Of a DNA stretch of 64,000 nucleotides, positions 19,185-28,646 are shown one piece after another. A program made the translations under genes and the position numbers. Location of the stretch: positions 1 through 64,000 of the forward strand of contig PAPJ01000048.1 in the NCBI GenBank assembly GCA_002709045.1, read 5' to 3'. The DNA comes from Planctomycetaceae bacterium (GTDB lineage Bacteria > Planctomycetota > Planctomycetia > Pirellulales > Pirellulaceae). Position 1 is the stretch's first letter. Every line of letters begins with the position of its first letter. The notes beneath the pieces were generated by a model. That model did not search any database. It was not told the DNA's origin and saw nothing but the letters and a program-made list of their open reading frames with translations.

Positions 19185-20609
19185 ATGCTGACTTTGTTGA
19201 ATCAGAATCCTGAAACCAATCGGCGGCGACTACTGCAGGTTGCTGGAACCGGGCTGCTGGGGATTAGTTTACCGAAAGTCCTAAAAGCCGCGGACAACAA
19301 CTTTAATGACGCGCCAAGTTCCACAGCTAAAAATGTCATCTTCATGCATTTGTTTGGCGGCCCCAGCCAACTTGAAACCTTTGATATGAAACCGGATGCA
19401 CCGAGTGACATCCGAGGGCCATTCAATCCTATATCAAGTAATACCGAAGGGCTGCTTATTTGTGAACACTTGCCAAACATCGCAAAAATCAGTGAGAAGA
19501 TCACGGTCGTTAAAACAATGACTCACGACTTTAATGACCATAGTGGTGCGGGTCACTATGTTCAGACGGGGCAGCGTTGGCATATACCGATCGGCGGAGG
19601 ATTTAACGTAACACCACAGGATTGGCCAGCCATCGGAAGTGTTGCCAAGTACTTTGATCAACGTCGCGGTCTGATTAATGAAGCCCCGACATACACCGTC
19701 TTACCTAATGCTTTAGGCAGCCTGCAACAGAAGGGGGATATCGCCCGACCTGGTGAAACTGCCGGTTGGCTGGGCGGTGCCTACGCTCCTGTCGTTACCG
19801 GCGTCAACAAAAAGTCTGAACACGACAATCCATTCTGGCGCGACTGTACTGATGAAGAGCTACAGTTCAGTATCAAAGGACTCACGCCACAGGATGGAAT
19901 GACCATTGGGCGATTTAACTCCCGTGCCCAGTTGCTCAACCGCATCAATCAGCAACAACAACAACTGCGAGAACTGGATCGGACGCGTGTATTTGACAAG
20001 TATCGTTCACGGGCATTAGAACTGGTTCTTTCCGACAAAGCACGCGAAGCCTTTGATGTTACCAAGGAGAACGCTCAAACGCGTGACACTTACGGTCGTC
20101 ATCTATACGGACAGTCCGCGTTGGTAGCCCGCCGTCTCATCGAGGCAGGTACTCGTTTCGTAACCGTCCAGTACGACTGCGTCGATGGCTACAGTTGGGA
20201 CTCACATCGCAATAGTAATGATGTCAAAAGTCACCTGCTACCCACCTTCGATCAGGCCTTTGCAGCACTCGTTAATGACCTTGATGATCGCGGGATGCTG
20301 GATGACACATTGATCGTGGTTATGGGAGAAATGGGAAGAACACCTAAGGCTAATAAGACCTGGGGCCGTAATCACTGGAGTACGTTATTCCCTGCAGTTT
20401 TAGCCGGTGGCGGTATCAAGCGTGGATTTATTTATGGCGAGACGGATAAAGATGCAGCATATGCCACCGCGCATCCGGTTAGCCCGGAAGATATGGCGGC
20501 AACAATTTTCACAGCTCTGGGAATCAATCCAAGCTGGCAGATACAAGATTCGGTTGGCCGTCCTCATCAGCTAACACACGGTAAACCTATAGCCGAATTA
20601 TTTATATAA
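19185..20609 (+). CDS. DUF1501 family Tat-exported protein with altered GRNHW motif
   Basis: The protein has 474 residues and begins 15 bases after the previous DUF1501. A Tat signal (NRRRLLQVAGTG) is followed by FGGPSQLETFDMKPDAP near residue 60, SWDSHRN near 343, GEMGRTP near 383 and GRNHWS near 394. In every other DUF1501 of this window the last motif is GRDH; here Asp is replaced by Asn at a likely metal-binding position. It also carries an insert (near 120-130) absent from its neighbour, so it is not a recent duplicate of it. It forms an apparent operon with the flanking genes. Confidence 0.88.
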   Translation: MLTLLNQNPETNRRRLLQVAGTGLLGISLPKVLKAADNNFNDAPSSTAKNVIFMHLFGGPSQLETFDMKPDAPSDIRGPFNPISSNTEGLLICEHLPNIAKISEKITVVKTMTHDFNDHSGAGHYVQTGQRWHIPIGGGFNVTPQDWPAIGSVAKYFDQRRGLINEAPTYTVLPNALGSLQQKGDIARPGETAGWLGGAYAPVVTGVNKKSEHDNPFWRDCTDEELQFSIKGLTPQDGMTIGRFNSRAQLLNRINQQQQQLRELDRTRVFDKYRSRALELVLSDKAREAFDVTKENAQTRDTYGRHLYGQSALVARRLIEAGTRFVTVQYDCVDGYSWDSHRNSNDVKSHLLPTFDQAFAALVNDLDDRGMLDDTLIVVMGEMGRTPKANKTWGRNHWSTLFPAVLAGGGIKRGFIYGETDKDAAYATAHPVSPEDMAATIFTALGINPSWQIQDSVGRPHQLTHGKPIAELFI

Positions 20610-20647
20610 TTCAATTAGCACTTAAACTGCCGACCTCTAATTGAATT
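20608..20647. repeat. 11-bp perfect inverted repeat between DUF1501 and sulfatase genes
   Basis: AATTCAATTAG (20608-20618) is exactly complementary to CTAATTGAATT (20637-20647) across an 18-base loop. It overlaps the DUF1501 stop codon and ends 7 bases before the sulfatase ATG. No T-run follows, so it is not a clear terminator; it could be an attenuator, a processing site or a protein-binding palindrome. Confidence 0.5.
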
Positions 20648-20653
20648 GATAAC

Positions 20654-22153
20654 ATGCCAAATAAATTTGCGCTCCTACCGACTGCCGTTTTCATAATCCT
20701 GCTAAATTCCTGCACAGTCTTTGCTGACGCACTGCCGAATATCATCCTTTTAATGGGAGACGATCATGGCTGGGATGAAACCGGATACAACAATCACCCT
20801 CACCTAATCACTCCTGTTTTAGATGAAATGGCGGCCACGGGTCTGCGATTAGATCGCTTTTATGCAGCCCATCCCTCGTGTAGTCCTACACGGGGCAGCG
20901 TACTGACAGGCCGACACCCTAATCGGTATGGAACGTTTGTACCGAACCACTCTTTTCGTCCGGAAGAAATAACTATTGCCCAACTCCTAAAGAAGAAAGG
21001 GTACCTCTGTGGTCATTTTGGCAAATGGCATTTAGGGCCTGTCAAACAATCGTCGCCGACGAATCCCGGAAACGCGGGATTTGACGAATGGCTTTCACAT
21101 GATAATTTTTTCGAATTAAATCCGATTCTGTCTCACAACGGCGCCGATCCAGAAATGTTTTCCGGTGAAAGTTCCGATATTATAGTCACCGCTGCCACGA
21201 AGTTCATCGCCAGAGCAAAACGGCAGCGAAAGCCGTTCTTCATTGTGATCTGGTATGGTTCACCGCACGAGCCTTACAGCGGATTGAAAAATGACCTCGC
21301 CCTCTACGATGATATTCCGGCGAAATATAATGAGCAGGTTTTTCGTCTTACATCAAATAAAACCGGACGACCCGTTACAAGACCTTTAGGTGACATTCTG
21401 CGGGAACGATATGCCGAAATTACTGCGATGGATCGATCCATCGGCGTTCTACGAGACTACCTCACAAAAAAGAACGAGCGAGAAAATACGATTCTCTGGT
21501 ACTGCGGTGACAATGGTACGCCCGGCGACGGAATCGTGACCTCTCCGCTGCGTGGAAAAAAGGGAGAAGTCTACGATGGAGGAATTCGAGTGCCTGGCGT
21601 CATTGAATGGCCTGCAAAAATAAATTCGCCAATGGTCTCTCAGGTCAATTCAGTGACCAGCGATATCCTACCAACCCTTTGTGAAATAACAGGTGTAGCA
21701 TCACCCGCAGTACCACTCGACGGAATCTCTCTGACAGGTCTGCTGGACAATTCACTTGAAAGTCGGCCAACTCCGCTCTTTTTCTGGAAATTCAACAAGG
21801 CTGCTGACAAGCAGCAAGTCCCCTGGATTGAAAAAGATCTACAAATAGGTACGACTCCATTAGTAAAGATGATGGGTGACATCTACACTCGTATTTTTGT
21901 GAACTACAAACACCCCGAAATCCTGCCAACTGATTACACCGGGAATCGCGCCATGTTATCTAATAATTACAAATTGGTAATCCGCGATAATGGTGATGAG
22001 CAAACCATTGAATTATTCCGGGTACCCGATGATATTGATGAGACGCATAATATTGCCTCCCAGTATCCGGACATCGTATCTGGCATGCAGAACAAGATGA
22101 TACAGTGGCAAAATTCCGTGCTCCAAAGTCTCACCGGGGCTGATTACAAGTAA
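20654..22153 (+). CDS. Sulfatase (formylglycine type), exported
   Basis: The protein has 499 residues, within the normal range for type I sulfatases. A signal peptide (FALLPTAVFIILLNSCTVFA) is followed by the calcium-binding MGDDHGWDE (Asp36, Asp37). The modification site CSPTRGSVLTGR has Cys76 as the residue expected to become formylglycine. Further landmarks are GKWHLG near 124, YGSPHEPY near 203 and CGDNGTPGD near 288. It hydrolyses a sulfate ester, probably on a polysaccharide outside the cytoplasm; the substrate cannot be read from the sequence. No formylglycine-generating enzyme is in the window. It follows two DUF1501 genes and precedes an oxidoreductase on the same strand. Confidence 0.92.
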   Translation: MPNKFALLPTAVFIILLNSCTVFADALPNIILLMGDDHGWDETGYNNHPHLITPVLDEMAATGLRLDRFYAAHPSCSPTRGSVLTGRHPNRYGTFVPNHSFRPEEITIAQLLKKKGYLCGHFGKWHLGPVKQSSPTNPGNAGFDEWLSHDNFFELNPILSHNGADPEMFSGESSDIIVTAATKFIARAKRQRKPFFIVIWYGSPHEPYSGLKNDLALYDDIPAKYNEQVFRLTSNKTGRPVTRPLGDILRERYAEITAMDRSIGVLRDYLTKKNERENTILWYCGDNGTPGDGIVTSPLRGKKGEVYDGGIRVPGVIEWPAKINSPMVSQVNSVTSDILPTLCEITGVASPAVPLDGISLTGLLDNSLESRPTPLFFWKFNKAADKQQVPWIEKDLQIGTTPLVKMMGDIYTRIFVNYKHPEILPTDYTGNRAMLSNNYKLVIRDNGDEQTIELFRVPDDIDETHNIASQYPDIVSGMQNKMIQWQNSVLQSLTGADYK

Positions 22154-22181
22154 CCCTCATCCCAAACAGGATTTTCTTACC

Positions 22182-23150
22182 ATGATTAAGTGCGGTGTAA
22201 TTGGTCTGGGCCGATTCGGACGTTTACATGCATTAACGCTTCTGACACTGGATAATGTCCAATTAGCTGCCGTAGTTGCTCGCAGGCAGGAAAGTGTTGA
22301 TGCTTTACTGGAAGAGATTCCTTCGACAACTGGATATACGAATCTACAACATGCAATCGAGCAGTCCGGAGCAACGGTCTGGATTGTTGCATGTACTACC
22401 AATCAGCACGTTTCCGTAACACGGAAACTCCTGCAAGCGGGACACCATGTCCTTTTAGAAAAGCCGATAGCCGATGATTTGGAAGAAGCAAAACAATTGG
22501 CTCCGCTGGTAAAAGACGATTCGTCAAATCTCATGCTTGGGCACATTCTTTTATTCAACAGTGAGTTCAAGTCACTGCGACAGGAAATTGCCACGCGATC
22601 ACCTTTAACTCATCTGGATGCCGTGCGCCACCGGCCTGCATCGATTGTTCATGACTTTGCCGGCGAAAACCCGCTCCACGCGGCAATGGTTCATGACCTC
22701 TATTGTGCTCAGGCATTAACCAATGCCGAAGAGCCACGGAGCTTTAGTTGTCAGTATCACCTAACCTCTGATGGGCAAATCGATCTGGCAAATGCTCAAC
22801 TCATCTGGCCATCCGGCTTTCTGGGAAGATTTAGCGCCAGTTATATGACGCCTGCGGGGATGCCTCCGCGTGGATTTGACCGCATGGAGATCTTCGGTGA
22901 AGGATGGGCTGCTCGCTTATCACCCAATCCACGTCCTGTCGAATTCTGGAACAATGAACAGGCTCAATGGCCGCTGGCGTTGGAAATCATGGCTGATCAA
23001 TCCGGGGCAACGGGTATGATGATCGAAGAACAACGCTGTTTCCTGCGTGTTATCAACAACGAACAGCCGGTTCCGATCGGAGCGCGATACCAAGACGGTT
23101 TGCAAGTACAAAGGTGGATGAATGAATTAGACCGCATCGCCCTCAGATGA
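22182..23150 (+). CDS. Gfo/Idh/MocA family oxidoreductase
   Basis: The protein has 322 residues. The N-terminal Rossmann motif GVIGLGRFGRLH binds NAD(P). The family motif LEKPIADD lies near residue 89 and MVHDLYCAQ near 170. The C-terminal alpha/beta domain is of usual length. There is no signal peptide, so it is cytoplasmic. It probably oxidises or reduces a sugar or cyclitol; the substrate is unknown. It starts 28 bases after the sulfatase and likely shares its transcript, which fits a role in using sugars released by the exported enzymes. Its end overlaps the convergent DUF454 gene by 24 bases. Confidence 0.88.
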   Translation: MIKCGVIGLGRFGRLHALTLLTLDNVQLAAVVARRQESVDALLEEIPSTTGYTNLQHAIEQSGATVWIVACTTNQHVSVTRKLLQAGHHVLLEKPIADDLEEAKQLAPLVKDDSSNLMLGHILLFNSEFKSLRQEIATRSPLTHLDAVRHRPASIVHDFAGENPLHAAMVHDLYCAQALTNAEEPRSFSCQYHLTSDGQIDLANAQLIWPSGFLGRFSASYMTPAGMPPRGFDRMEIFGEGWAARLSPNPRPVEFWNNEQAQWPLALEIMADQSGATGMMIEEQRCFLRVINNEQPVPIGARYQDGLQVQRWMNELDRIALR

Positions 23151-23549
23151 CGAGGGTGTCTCCACAGGTGTAGGTAATCGGTAAATCACCAACACACCGA
23201 CGAATGCCAATCCGGCAATCAGCCATCTAAGCCAGAGAATCGGAGGGCCAAAATAAATCGTCAGCCCAACCGAAATAGCGACTACCACTATCGCCTTGAC
23301 TTTGACATTTTTACGTACTCCACCGTAATCTTCCCAATCGGTCAAAATCGGACCGAACAGTCTGGAGTTTCGTAATTTCGCATTTAAGGACGGAGAGGTT
23401 CTTATCAGAAAAAAACTGGTCAGTATTAAAAAAGGGGTTGCTGGCAAACCAGGTAGAAAAGCTCCCAAAACTCCAAGTACGAAAAAAATTCCGGCTAACG
23501 TCAGCATGACGCCTTTTTTAAATCCAACAACAACCTTAGGTGAGGACAA
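23127..23549 (-). CDS. DUF454 (YbaN-type) small membrane protein
   Basis: The protein has 140 residues with three hydrophobic segments: GVMLTLAGIFFVLGVLGAF, VKAIVVVAISVGLTIYF and LRWLIAGLAFVGVLVIY. The family signature FLPGLPATPFLILTSFF near residue 30 is clear, followed by RTSPSLNAKL and GPILTDWEDYGGV. It sits in the inner membrane; its function is unknown even in E. coli (YbaN). The start is TTG at 23549; an ATG at 23507 would cut into the first membrane segment, so TTG is preferred. It is convergent with the oxidoreductase and divergent from the DUF1549 gene. Confidence 0.82.
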   Translation of the reverse strand: MSSPKVVVGFKKGVMLTLAGIFFVLGVLGAFLPGLPATPFLILTSFFLIRTSPSLNAKLRNSRLFGPILTDWEDYGGVRKNVKVKAIVVVAISVGLTIYFGPPILWLRWLIAGLAFVGVLVIYRLPTPVETPSSSEGDAV

Positions 23550-23598
23550 TACTGTAAAACTCCCGGCAATTTGATGCGTTTATTGGCTTCCGCTTTGA

Positions 23599-23631
23599 AA
23601 GGGCTTAAAAACCAAGCCCTTAATGTATAAT
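23599..23631 (+). promoter_or_regulatory. 8-bp hairpin followed by a consensus -10 box, upstream of the DUF1549 gene
   Basis: AAGGGCTT (23599-23606) pairs perfectly with AAGCCCTT (23614-23621) over a 7-base loop. Five bases later comes TATAAT (23626-23631), about 59 bases before the ATG at 23690. No good -35 box is visible, so the palindrome could be an activator or repressor site in its place. Confidence 0.4.
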
Positions 23632-23689
23632 AAATGATGAATAAGAGAACACAATCCACGTGAATTGACATCCAGCCACACAAGGCAAA

Positions 23690-26600
23690 ATGCTGAACAC
23701 AATCAAACCAATAAGACTGATTCTAACTTTATTGCTGCTGCAATCGATATCGATTGGACAGGATCGTGCAGGACTGGATTATTTTGAAGCTAAAATCCGG
23801 CCGATGCTGGTGAAGCACTGCTATGAATGCCATAGCGCCGAAGCAATCGCCAAGAATAAATTGGAAGGCGGTCTGCTACTCGACTCACGGGCCGGTTCAC
23901 TCAAGGGTGGTGAAAGTGGGCCCGCGATCATCCCCGGAAAACCGGAGGAAAGCCTGCTTATTTCGGCTATTAAACACGAAGATTTCGAGATGCCTCCGGA
24001 TAACAAGCTCCCTGATGAAATCATAGGCCATTTTATACACTGGATAGAAATTGGAGCTCCTGACCCACGTGAGGGAGTTGCCATCACGACTACAGAAATC
24101 GATATCGCAGCAGGTCAAGAGCACTGGGCTTTCCAGCGTCTGCAACCGTCACAGCCACCCGAGGTTAAAGACGAAGCATGGGTAAGCAATGAAATCGACC
24201 GCTATGTACTTTCCAGACTGGAGCAAAAGGGGGTCACACCCAATTCCATTGCTTCCCTTAGAACGCTTATCCGTCGCGTCTATTTTGATCTCATCGGGCT
24301 GCCACCTTCTCCGGAGGCTGTCACCGAGTTTATCAAAGCTGCCGAAACAGATTTTGAGACAGCCTATTCCAACTTACTAAATCAATTGATGACCAATGAA
24401 CATTTCGGTGAACGGTGGGGACGGCACTGGCTGGACGTCGTTCGTTTTGCTGAGAGTAACGGATACGCATTCGACAAAGATCGTCCCAATGCCTGGCACT
24501 ACCGGGACTGGGTAATCCAGGCATTCAATCAGGACATGCCCTACGATCAATTCCTCAATGCACAGCTTGCCGGCGACATCAAAACAAAAACGGATTTCAT
24601 GACGACAACCGAATATACCACAGCAAAAACAAATCTGGCGGCAACCGGATTCCTGGTTGCCGGACCATTCACCTCACAACAAACACAAAAGGAACGTGAG
24701 CGAAGTCGTTACGAACAGTTAGATGATATTGTTAGCACGCTCGGCACCTCTGTTCTGGGACTGACCGTCGGCTGTGCACGTTGCCACAGTCACAAATTCG
24801 ACCCACTGCCAAAACATGACTACTATCGATTAGTTGCGAACTTTGCAGAAGTCGGCAGTGCTGACATTCAGCTAAACTCCCGACCGGAGGAATTTCTGGC
24901 TAATATGAAAGTCTACAATGACGCACATACTCCTCTGACTGCCGTTCTTAACAAATACACCGCAGATACTCTTCCAGCCAAGTATAAGCAATGGGCTTTA
25001 TCAGCGAAGCCGACGCCTGATACGTCTCTGGTCACCCAAACCGTCTGGCAATACGCCGGCCCCTTTACCGCTGATTCAACTCAAAAGGCATGGGACACTG
25101 CATTTGCTCCAGAGCAACGTGTCAATCTCGACGCGGAGACCATTGACGGTACCATCCAATGGCAGGAACGAGGTGACTGGAAAGAAGACGAGGCGATTAC
25201 AGTCGCCCATTCTCCGAATTCAGCCCACTATGCTTTCCGGAAAGTGACATCGCCTATCGCACAGGTTGCCAGCCTCTCAGTTTCATCAGCGAACAACATC
25301 TCCGTCTGGGTCAATCAAGTAGAAGTACTAAAGGCCAAAGAAGTGCCCGGGAACGCTGCCGGCCAGTACAAACTCGTTGTGCAATTAAATTCAGGGGACA
25401 ACGAATTACTGATTAAGTTAACCGGCAACAAAACCAATGCCGGTTTCCGCACCGAACTGACAACTCTTGCCAATCAGACAATTGCTAACTTCGGCAGTTG
25501 GTATCACCTTGGTCCGTTCAAAGCAACAAATCACAATGTTGCATTTGGCACTGTTTATCCTCCGGAAAAGAAAGTCGACCTTTCTGCCACATTTGAAGGG
25601 GGCCTTACATGGGAAGAGCATGCTGACTGGGAGGATGGGACGGCACATAACGATCTGTTAAGTGGTGAAAACAGTGCCAACTTCCTGTATCGAGTCATCG
25701 AATCAGCCAAATCTCAACCGGTACATCTTTCTCTGGGAAGCGATGACGGGATTCAGGTTTGGGTGAATGGACGTAAAGTATTGAATAAGAATGTAGCGCG
25801 TAACGATGCCAAAGCAGATCAGGAAAAATTAACAATCCAACTCGCTAAGGGCCGCAATGACATCCTTATGAAAATAACCAATGGTGGCGGCAAGACCGGG
25901 TTCTATTTCAAACCAACTCATGGAAAAGAACCGGATGAAGTACGTAATATTCTGGCCCTGTCACCCGATAAACGAAATGCTGTCCAAAAGAAACGTCTAC
26001 TGGATTGGTATAAGGGATATGACCAGGCCTACCTGGCATTAGAGCAGCCTGTAAAGTTTCATGAACTGTCAAAGCCTTCGCCCGTTAATATCCCGGTCTT
26101 TGCGGCCAAGCAACGCGGTAGTACCTACCAGTTCGGCGAAGATACCTACAAGGTCTATCACCTTCGTCGAGGCAATGCAGATAATAAAGAAAGCTTGGCC
26201 GTCCCCGGATTTCTTCAGGTTTTAACTGATCTAGAGAAAGATGAGACATTCTGGACTACTGCGGCCAATACACTCGAACAACCTCTTTCCGGACGTGAAA
26301 CTCTGGCAGACTGGTTAACCGATGAAAAACTGGGAGCCGGACATCTGACTGCCCGTGTCATGGTCAACCGTCTTTGGTATCACCATTTTGGGCGGGGGAT
26401 CGTTGCCACCCCAAGTGACTTCGGCACCCGCGGTGAACAGCCAAGTCATCCGTTATTACTTGATTACCTGGCAAAAAAGCTAATTGAAAATCAATGGCGA
26501 TTAAAACCTATTCACCAATTGATCATGTCGAGCTCAACTTATATGCAGGGCAACGAGGAGTCTGAGACAGGCATTGAGAAAGATCCGGAAAATCTTTTCC

Positions 26601-27118
26601 TCTGGCGACGTTCGTCACGACGTCTGGAAGCAGAAATCATCCGAGACACGATTTTGCTTATGAGTGGCACACTTGATCTGTCGCACTATGGAAAAGGGAC
26701 ACTGGACGTCCGCAGCAACCGCCGCAGCATCTACTTTACCGTTAAACGCGGGCAGCTAATTCCACTATTAAAACTTTTTGATGCTCCGGATGCTATGCAG
26801 GGGATTGCCACTCGTGAGCAGAGTACCGTTGCTCCGCAGGCATTAGCTTTATTAAACTCACCAATGATACGGGAGTATGCTACCAAATTTGCCTCTCGTG
26901 TACGTCCGAATGACGAAAAGTCGAACCGTGAGGTAATTGCTTCCGTTTATGAATTAGCTTTATCTCGACCTGCCTCCGTAGACGAAATTGAAACTATGAC
27001 TCAATTCATCGTAGCTCAGGCTGAAATGCGGGGCGGAGACGCCAACGCCCGACAACTGGCTGTTCGCGACTTCTGCCACCTGATACTTTGCATGAATGAA
27101 TTTGTTTATATCGATTAG
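23690..27118 (+). CDS. DUF1549/DUF1553 cytochrome-like secreted protein with two tandem binding-type repeats
   Basis: The protein has 1142 residues. A signal peptide (LILTLLLLQSISIG) precedes CYECH at residues 44-48. DUF1549 lies at about 160-375 with the second heme-type motif CARCHSHKFDP at 362. Two similar modules of about 130-145 residues follow (about 452-590 and 603-745), each with a GPF opening, a PE-x-x-VDL step, W-x-E-x-x-DW, NSA and an xVWVN strand, as in carbohydrate-binding beta-sandwiches. DUF1553 occupies about 870-1130 (ARVMVNRLWYHHFGRGIV). The start ATG has AAGG upstream. DUF1501 follows directly, then the deacetylase fusion. The tandem repeats suggest binding to a polymer; the reaction is unknown. 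Confidence 0.9.
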   Translation: MLNTIKPIRLILTLLLLQSISIGQDRAGLDYFEAKIRPMLVKHCYECHSAEAIAKNKLEGGLLLDSRAGSLKGGESGPAIIPGKPEESLLISAIKHEDFEMPPDNKLPDEIIGHFIHWIEIGAPDPREGVAITTTEIDIAAGQEHWAFQRLQPSQPPEVKDEAWVSNEIDRYVLSRLEQKGVTPNSIASLRTLIRRVYFDLIGLPPSPEAVTEFIKAAETDFETAYSNLLNQLMTNEHFGERWGRHWLDVVRFAESNGYAFDKDRPNAWHYRDWVIQAFNQDMPYDQFLNAQLAGDIKTKTDFMTTTEYTTAKTNLAATGFLVAGPFTSQQTQKERERSRYEQLDDIVSTLGTSVLGLTVGCARCHSHKFDPLPKHDYYRLVANFAEVGSADIQLNSRPEEFLANMKVYNDAHTPLTAVLNKYTADTLPAKYKQWALSAKPTPDTSLVTQTVWQYAGPFTADSTQKAWDTAFAPEQRVNLDAETIDGTIQWQERGDWKEDEAITVAHSPNSAHYAFRKVTSPIAQVASLSVSSANNISVWVNQVEVLKAKEVPGNAAGQYKLVVQLNSGDNELLIKLTGNKTNAGFRTELTTLANQTIANFGSWYHLGPFKATNHNVAFGTVYPPEKKVDLSATFEGGLTWEEHADWEDGTAHNDLLSGENSANFLYRVIESAKSQPVHLSLGSDDGIQVWVNGRKVLNKNVARNDAKADQEKLTIQLAKGRNDILMKITNGGGKTGFYFKPTHGKEPDEVRNILALSPDKRNAVQKKRLLDWYKGYDQAYLALEQPVKFHELSKPSPVNIPVFAAKQRGSTYQFGEDTYKVYHLRRGNADNKESLAVPGFLQVLTDLEKDETFWTTAANTLEQPLSGRETLADWLTDEKLGAGHLTARVMVNRLWYHHFGRGIVATPSDFGTRGEQPSHPLLLDYLAKKLIENQWRLKPIHQLIMSSSTYMQGNEESETGIEKDPENLFLWRRSSRRLEAEIIRDTILLMSGTLDLSHYGKGTLDVRSNRRSIYFTVKRGQLIPLLKLFDAPDAMQGIATREQSTVAPQALALLNSPMIREYATKFASRVRPNDEKSNREVIASVYELALSRPASVDEIETMTQFIVAQAEMRGGDANARQLAVRDFCHLILCMNEFVYID
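25046..25925 (+). repeat. Tandem protein-level repeat inside the DUF1549/1553 gene
   Basis: Two modules (about 25046-25460 and 25497-25925) share an ordered set of features: YxGPF or HLGPF, PExxVDL, WxExxDW, NSAxxxxR, VWVNxxxVL and a GxNxxLxKxTxN turn. Sequence identity is moderate, so the duplication is old. Confidence 0.7.
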
Positions 27119-27130
27119 AATTTGAAATCC

Positions 27131-28579
27131 ATGAATAGCAATCATCCACTCACAAAAAACCATCACCGTCGCCAATTCTTGGCAAAGGCCGGACTGGGAT
27201 TTGGCAGCCTTGCCTTAACCGATCTACTGCACCAGCAAGGCATAATCAGAGCAGCAGAAAGCGACAATCCATTAGCCGAACGCTCCTCACATTACAAACC
27301 ACGAGCAAAGGCAATCATTTGGTTATTTCAGACCGGTAGCCCCAGCCAAGTCGACACGTTTGACTACAAACCGGAATTAGGCAAACGAGACGGGCAGGCA
27401 CTGGCAGGTGCAGATCCCAAGACTGGTTTTTTTACCACTAGTGGTAAATGCTTGAAATCACCTTTTAAATTTAAGCAACATGGTGAATCGGGGGCATGGA
27501 TTTCGGAAATCTTTCCAAATATCTCAAAGCATGCCGATGACATTGCCTTTGTCTATTCCTGTCATTCTCAATCCAACAACCATACCCCAGCTATGTTGGA
27601 GCTTAATGGCGGCATGATTCGTCAGGGATTTCCCAGCATGGGTTCATGGATGAGCTATGGTTTGGGTAGCTCGAATTCAAACCTTCCGTCCTACGTCGTT
27701 ATGCATGGAACAAAGCCGCGAGGTGGCGATCCCATCTGGTCTTCCGGATTCCTTCCATCGGTTTATCAGGCAACCTCCCTGGATCCCCGGGCTGCCAAGC
27801 CGATCAATAATCTGGAACAGCTTAAAGAGCTTGAAGGCGTTAATCAACGCTCATTACTGGATGCGCTTAACACAGCCAACCGCAAACACGCCAAAAAACG
27901 CCCGTTCGACCGGGACTTAAATGCACGACTTGAATCTTTCGAGCTTGCCTATCGCATGCAAAGTGCGGCGCCTGAAGCATTCGATGTTTCGGAGGAACCG
28001 GAGTACATCCACGAGATGTATGGACTGAACCGAAACGAGTCTAAAGACTATGGTCGGCAGTGTCTGTTGGCGCGCCGGTTGATTGAACGTGGTGTTCGAT
28101 TTGTTCAGGTTTTCGCTTCTATCCCCAAAACCCCCGGGGGTGGCGTAGGGGATGTTCCGTGGGACGGTCATAGTGATATTAAAGTTAACCACGGTACGTG
28201 TGCCTCAACAGTAGATCAGCCCACCGGTGCGCTGCTCACAGATCTTAAACAACGAGGTTTGCTCGAGGATACCATCGTTATTTACGGTGGGGAATTTGGT
28301 CGCACATCGGATTCGCAGGGAAGTGCCGGACGAGACCACAACCCAAATGCCTTTACGACATGGTTTGCCGGAGGTGGCTTTAAGGGTGGTGCACAATATG
28401 GGGCAACCGACGAGTTTGGCTATAAGTCTGTCGAACAACGTGTGACGGCACATGATATCCACGCAACGGTTCTGCACCAGATGGGACTGAACCACGAACA
28501 GCTTACGTACCGCTTTAACGGACGCGACTTCCGTCTGACAGACGTGGCAGGTGAAGTACTTCATGACATTCTTTCTTAA
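27131..28579 (+). CDS. DUF1501 family Tat-exported protein (cassette subclass)
   Basis: The protein has 482 residues from the ATG at 27131; a TTG at 27122 is in frame but less likely. The Tat motif is HHRRQFLAKAGLGFG. Landmarks are TGSPSQVDTFDYKPEL near residue 68, PWDGHSD near 344, GGEFGRTS near 385 and GRDHNP near 401; the end reads [18 protein letters not shown]. The last two motifs match the DUF1501 at 7206 and differ from the stand-alone copies. It starts 12 bases after the DUF1549/1553 gene, so the two are cotranscribed. The function is unknown. Confidence 0.9.
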   Translation: MNSNHPLTKNHHRRQFLAKAGLGFGSLALTDLLHQQGIIRAAESDNPLAERSSHYKPRAKAIIWLFQTGSPSQVDTFDYKPELGKRDGQALAGADPKTGFFTTSGKCLKSPFKFKQHGESGAWISEIFPNISKHADDIAFVYSCHSQSNNHTPAMLELNGGMIRQGFPSMGSWMSYGLGSSNSNLPSYVVMHGTKPRGGDPIWSSGFLPSVYQATSLDPRAAKPINNLEQLKELEGVNQRSLLDALNTANRKHAKKRPFDRDLNARLESFELAYRMQSAAPEAFDVSEEPEYIHEMYGLNRNESKDYGRQCLLARRLIERGVRFVQVFASIPKTPGGGVGDVPWDGHSDIKVNHGTCASTVDQPTGALLTDLKQRGLLEDTIVIYGGEFGRTSDSQGSAGRDHNPNAFTTWFAGGGFKGGAQYGATDEFGYKSVEQRVTAHDIHATVLHQMGLNHEQLTYRFNGRDFRLTDVAGEVLHDILS

Positions 28580-28646
28580 GTATGAATCAAAAAATATAAA
28601 GTTCATAAATTGAGTCAAACTCTATGTGCGTTATAAAATAGAGAGC

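Noticed and set aside
20654..20720. Possible lipoprotein signal in the sulfatase (LLNSC)
   Set aside because: The Asn at position -2 does not fit the usual lipobox, and a normal signal peptidase site follows a few residues later.
28610..28637. Promoter-like pair TTGAGT and TATAAA before the large fusion gene
   Set aside because: The implied start of transcription would fall on the ribosome binding site of ATG 28647, leaving almost no leader. It is probably chance in an AT-rich gap.
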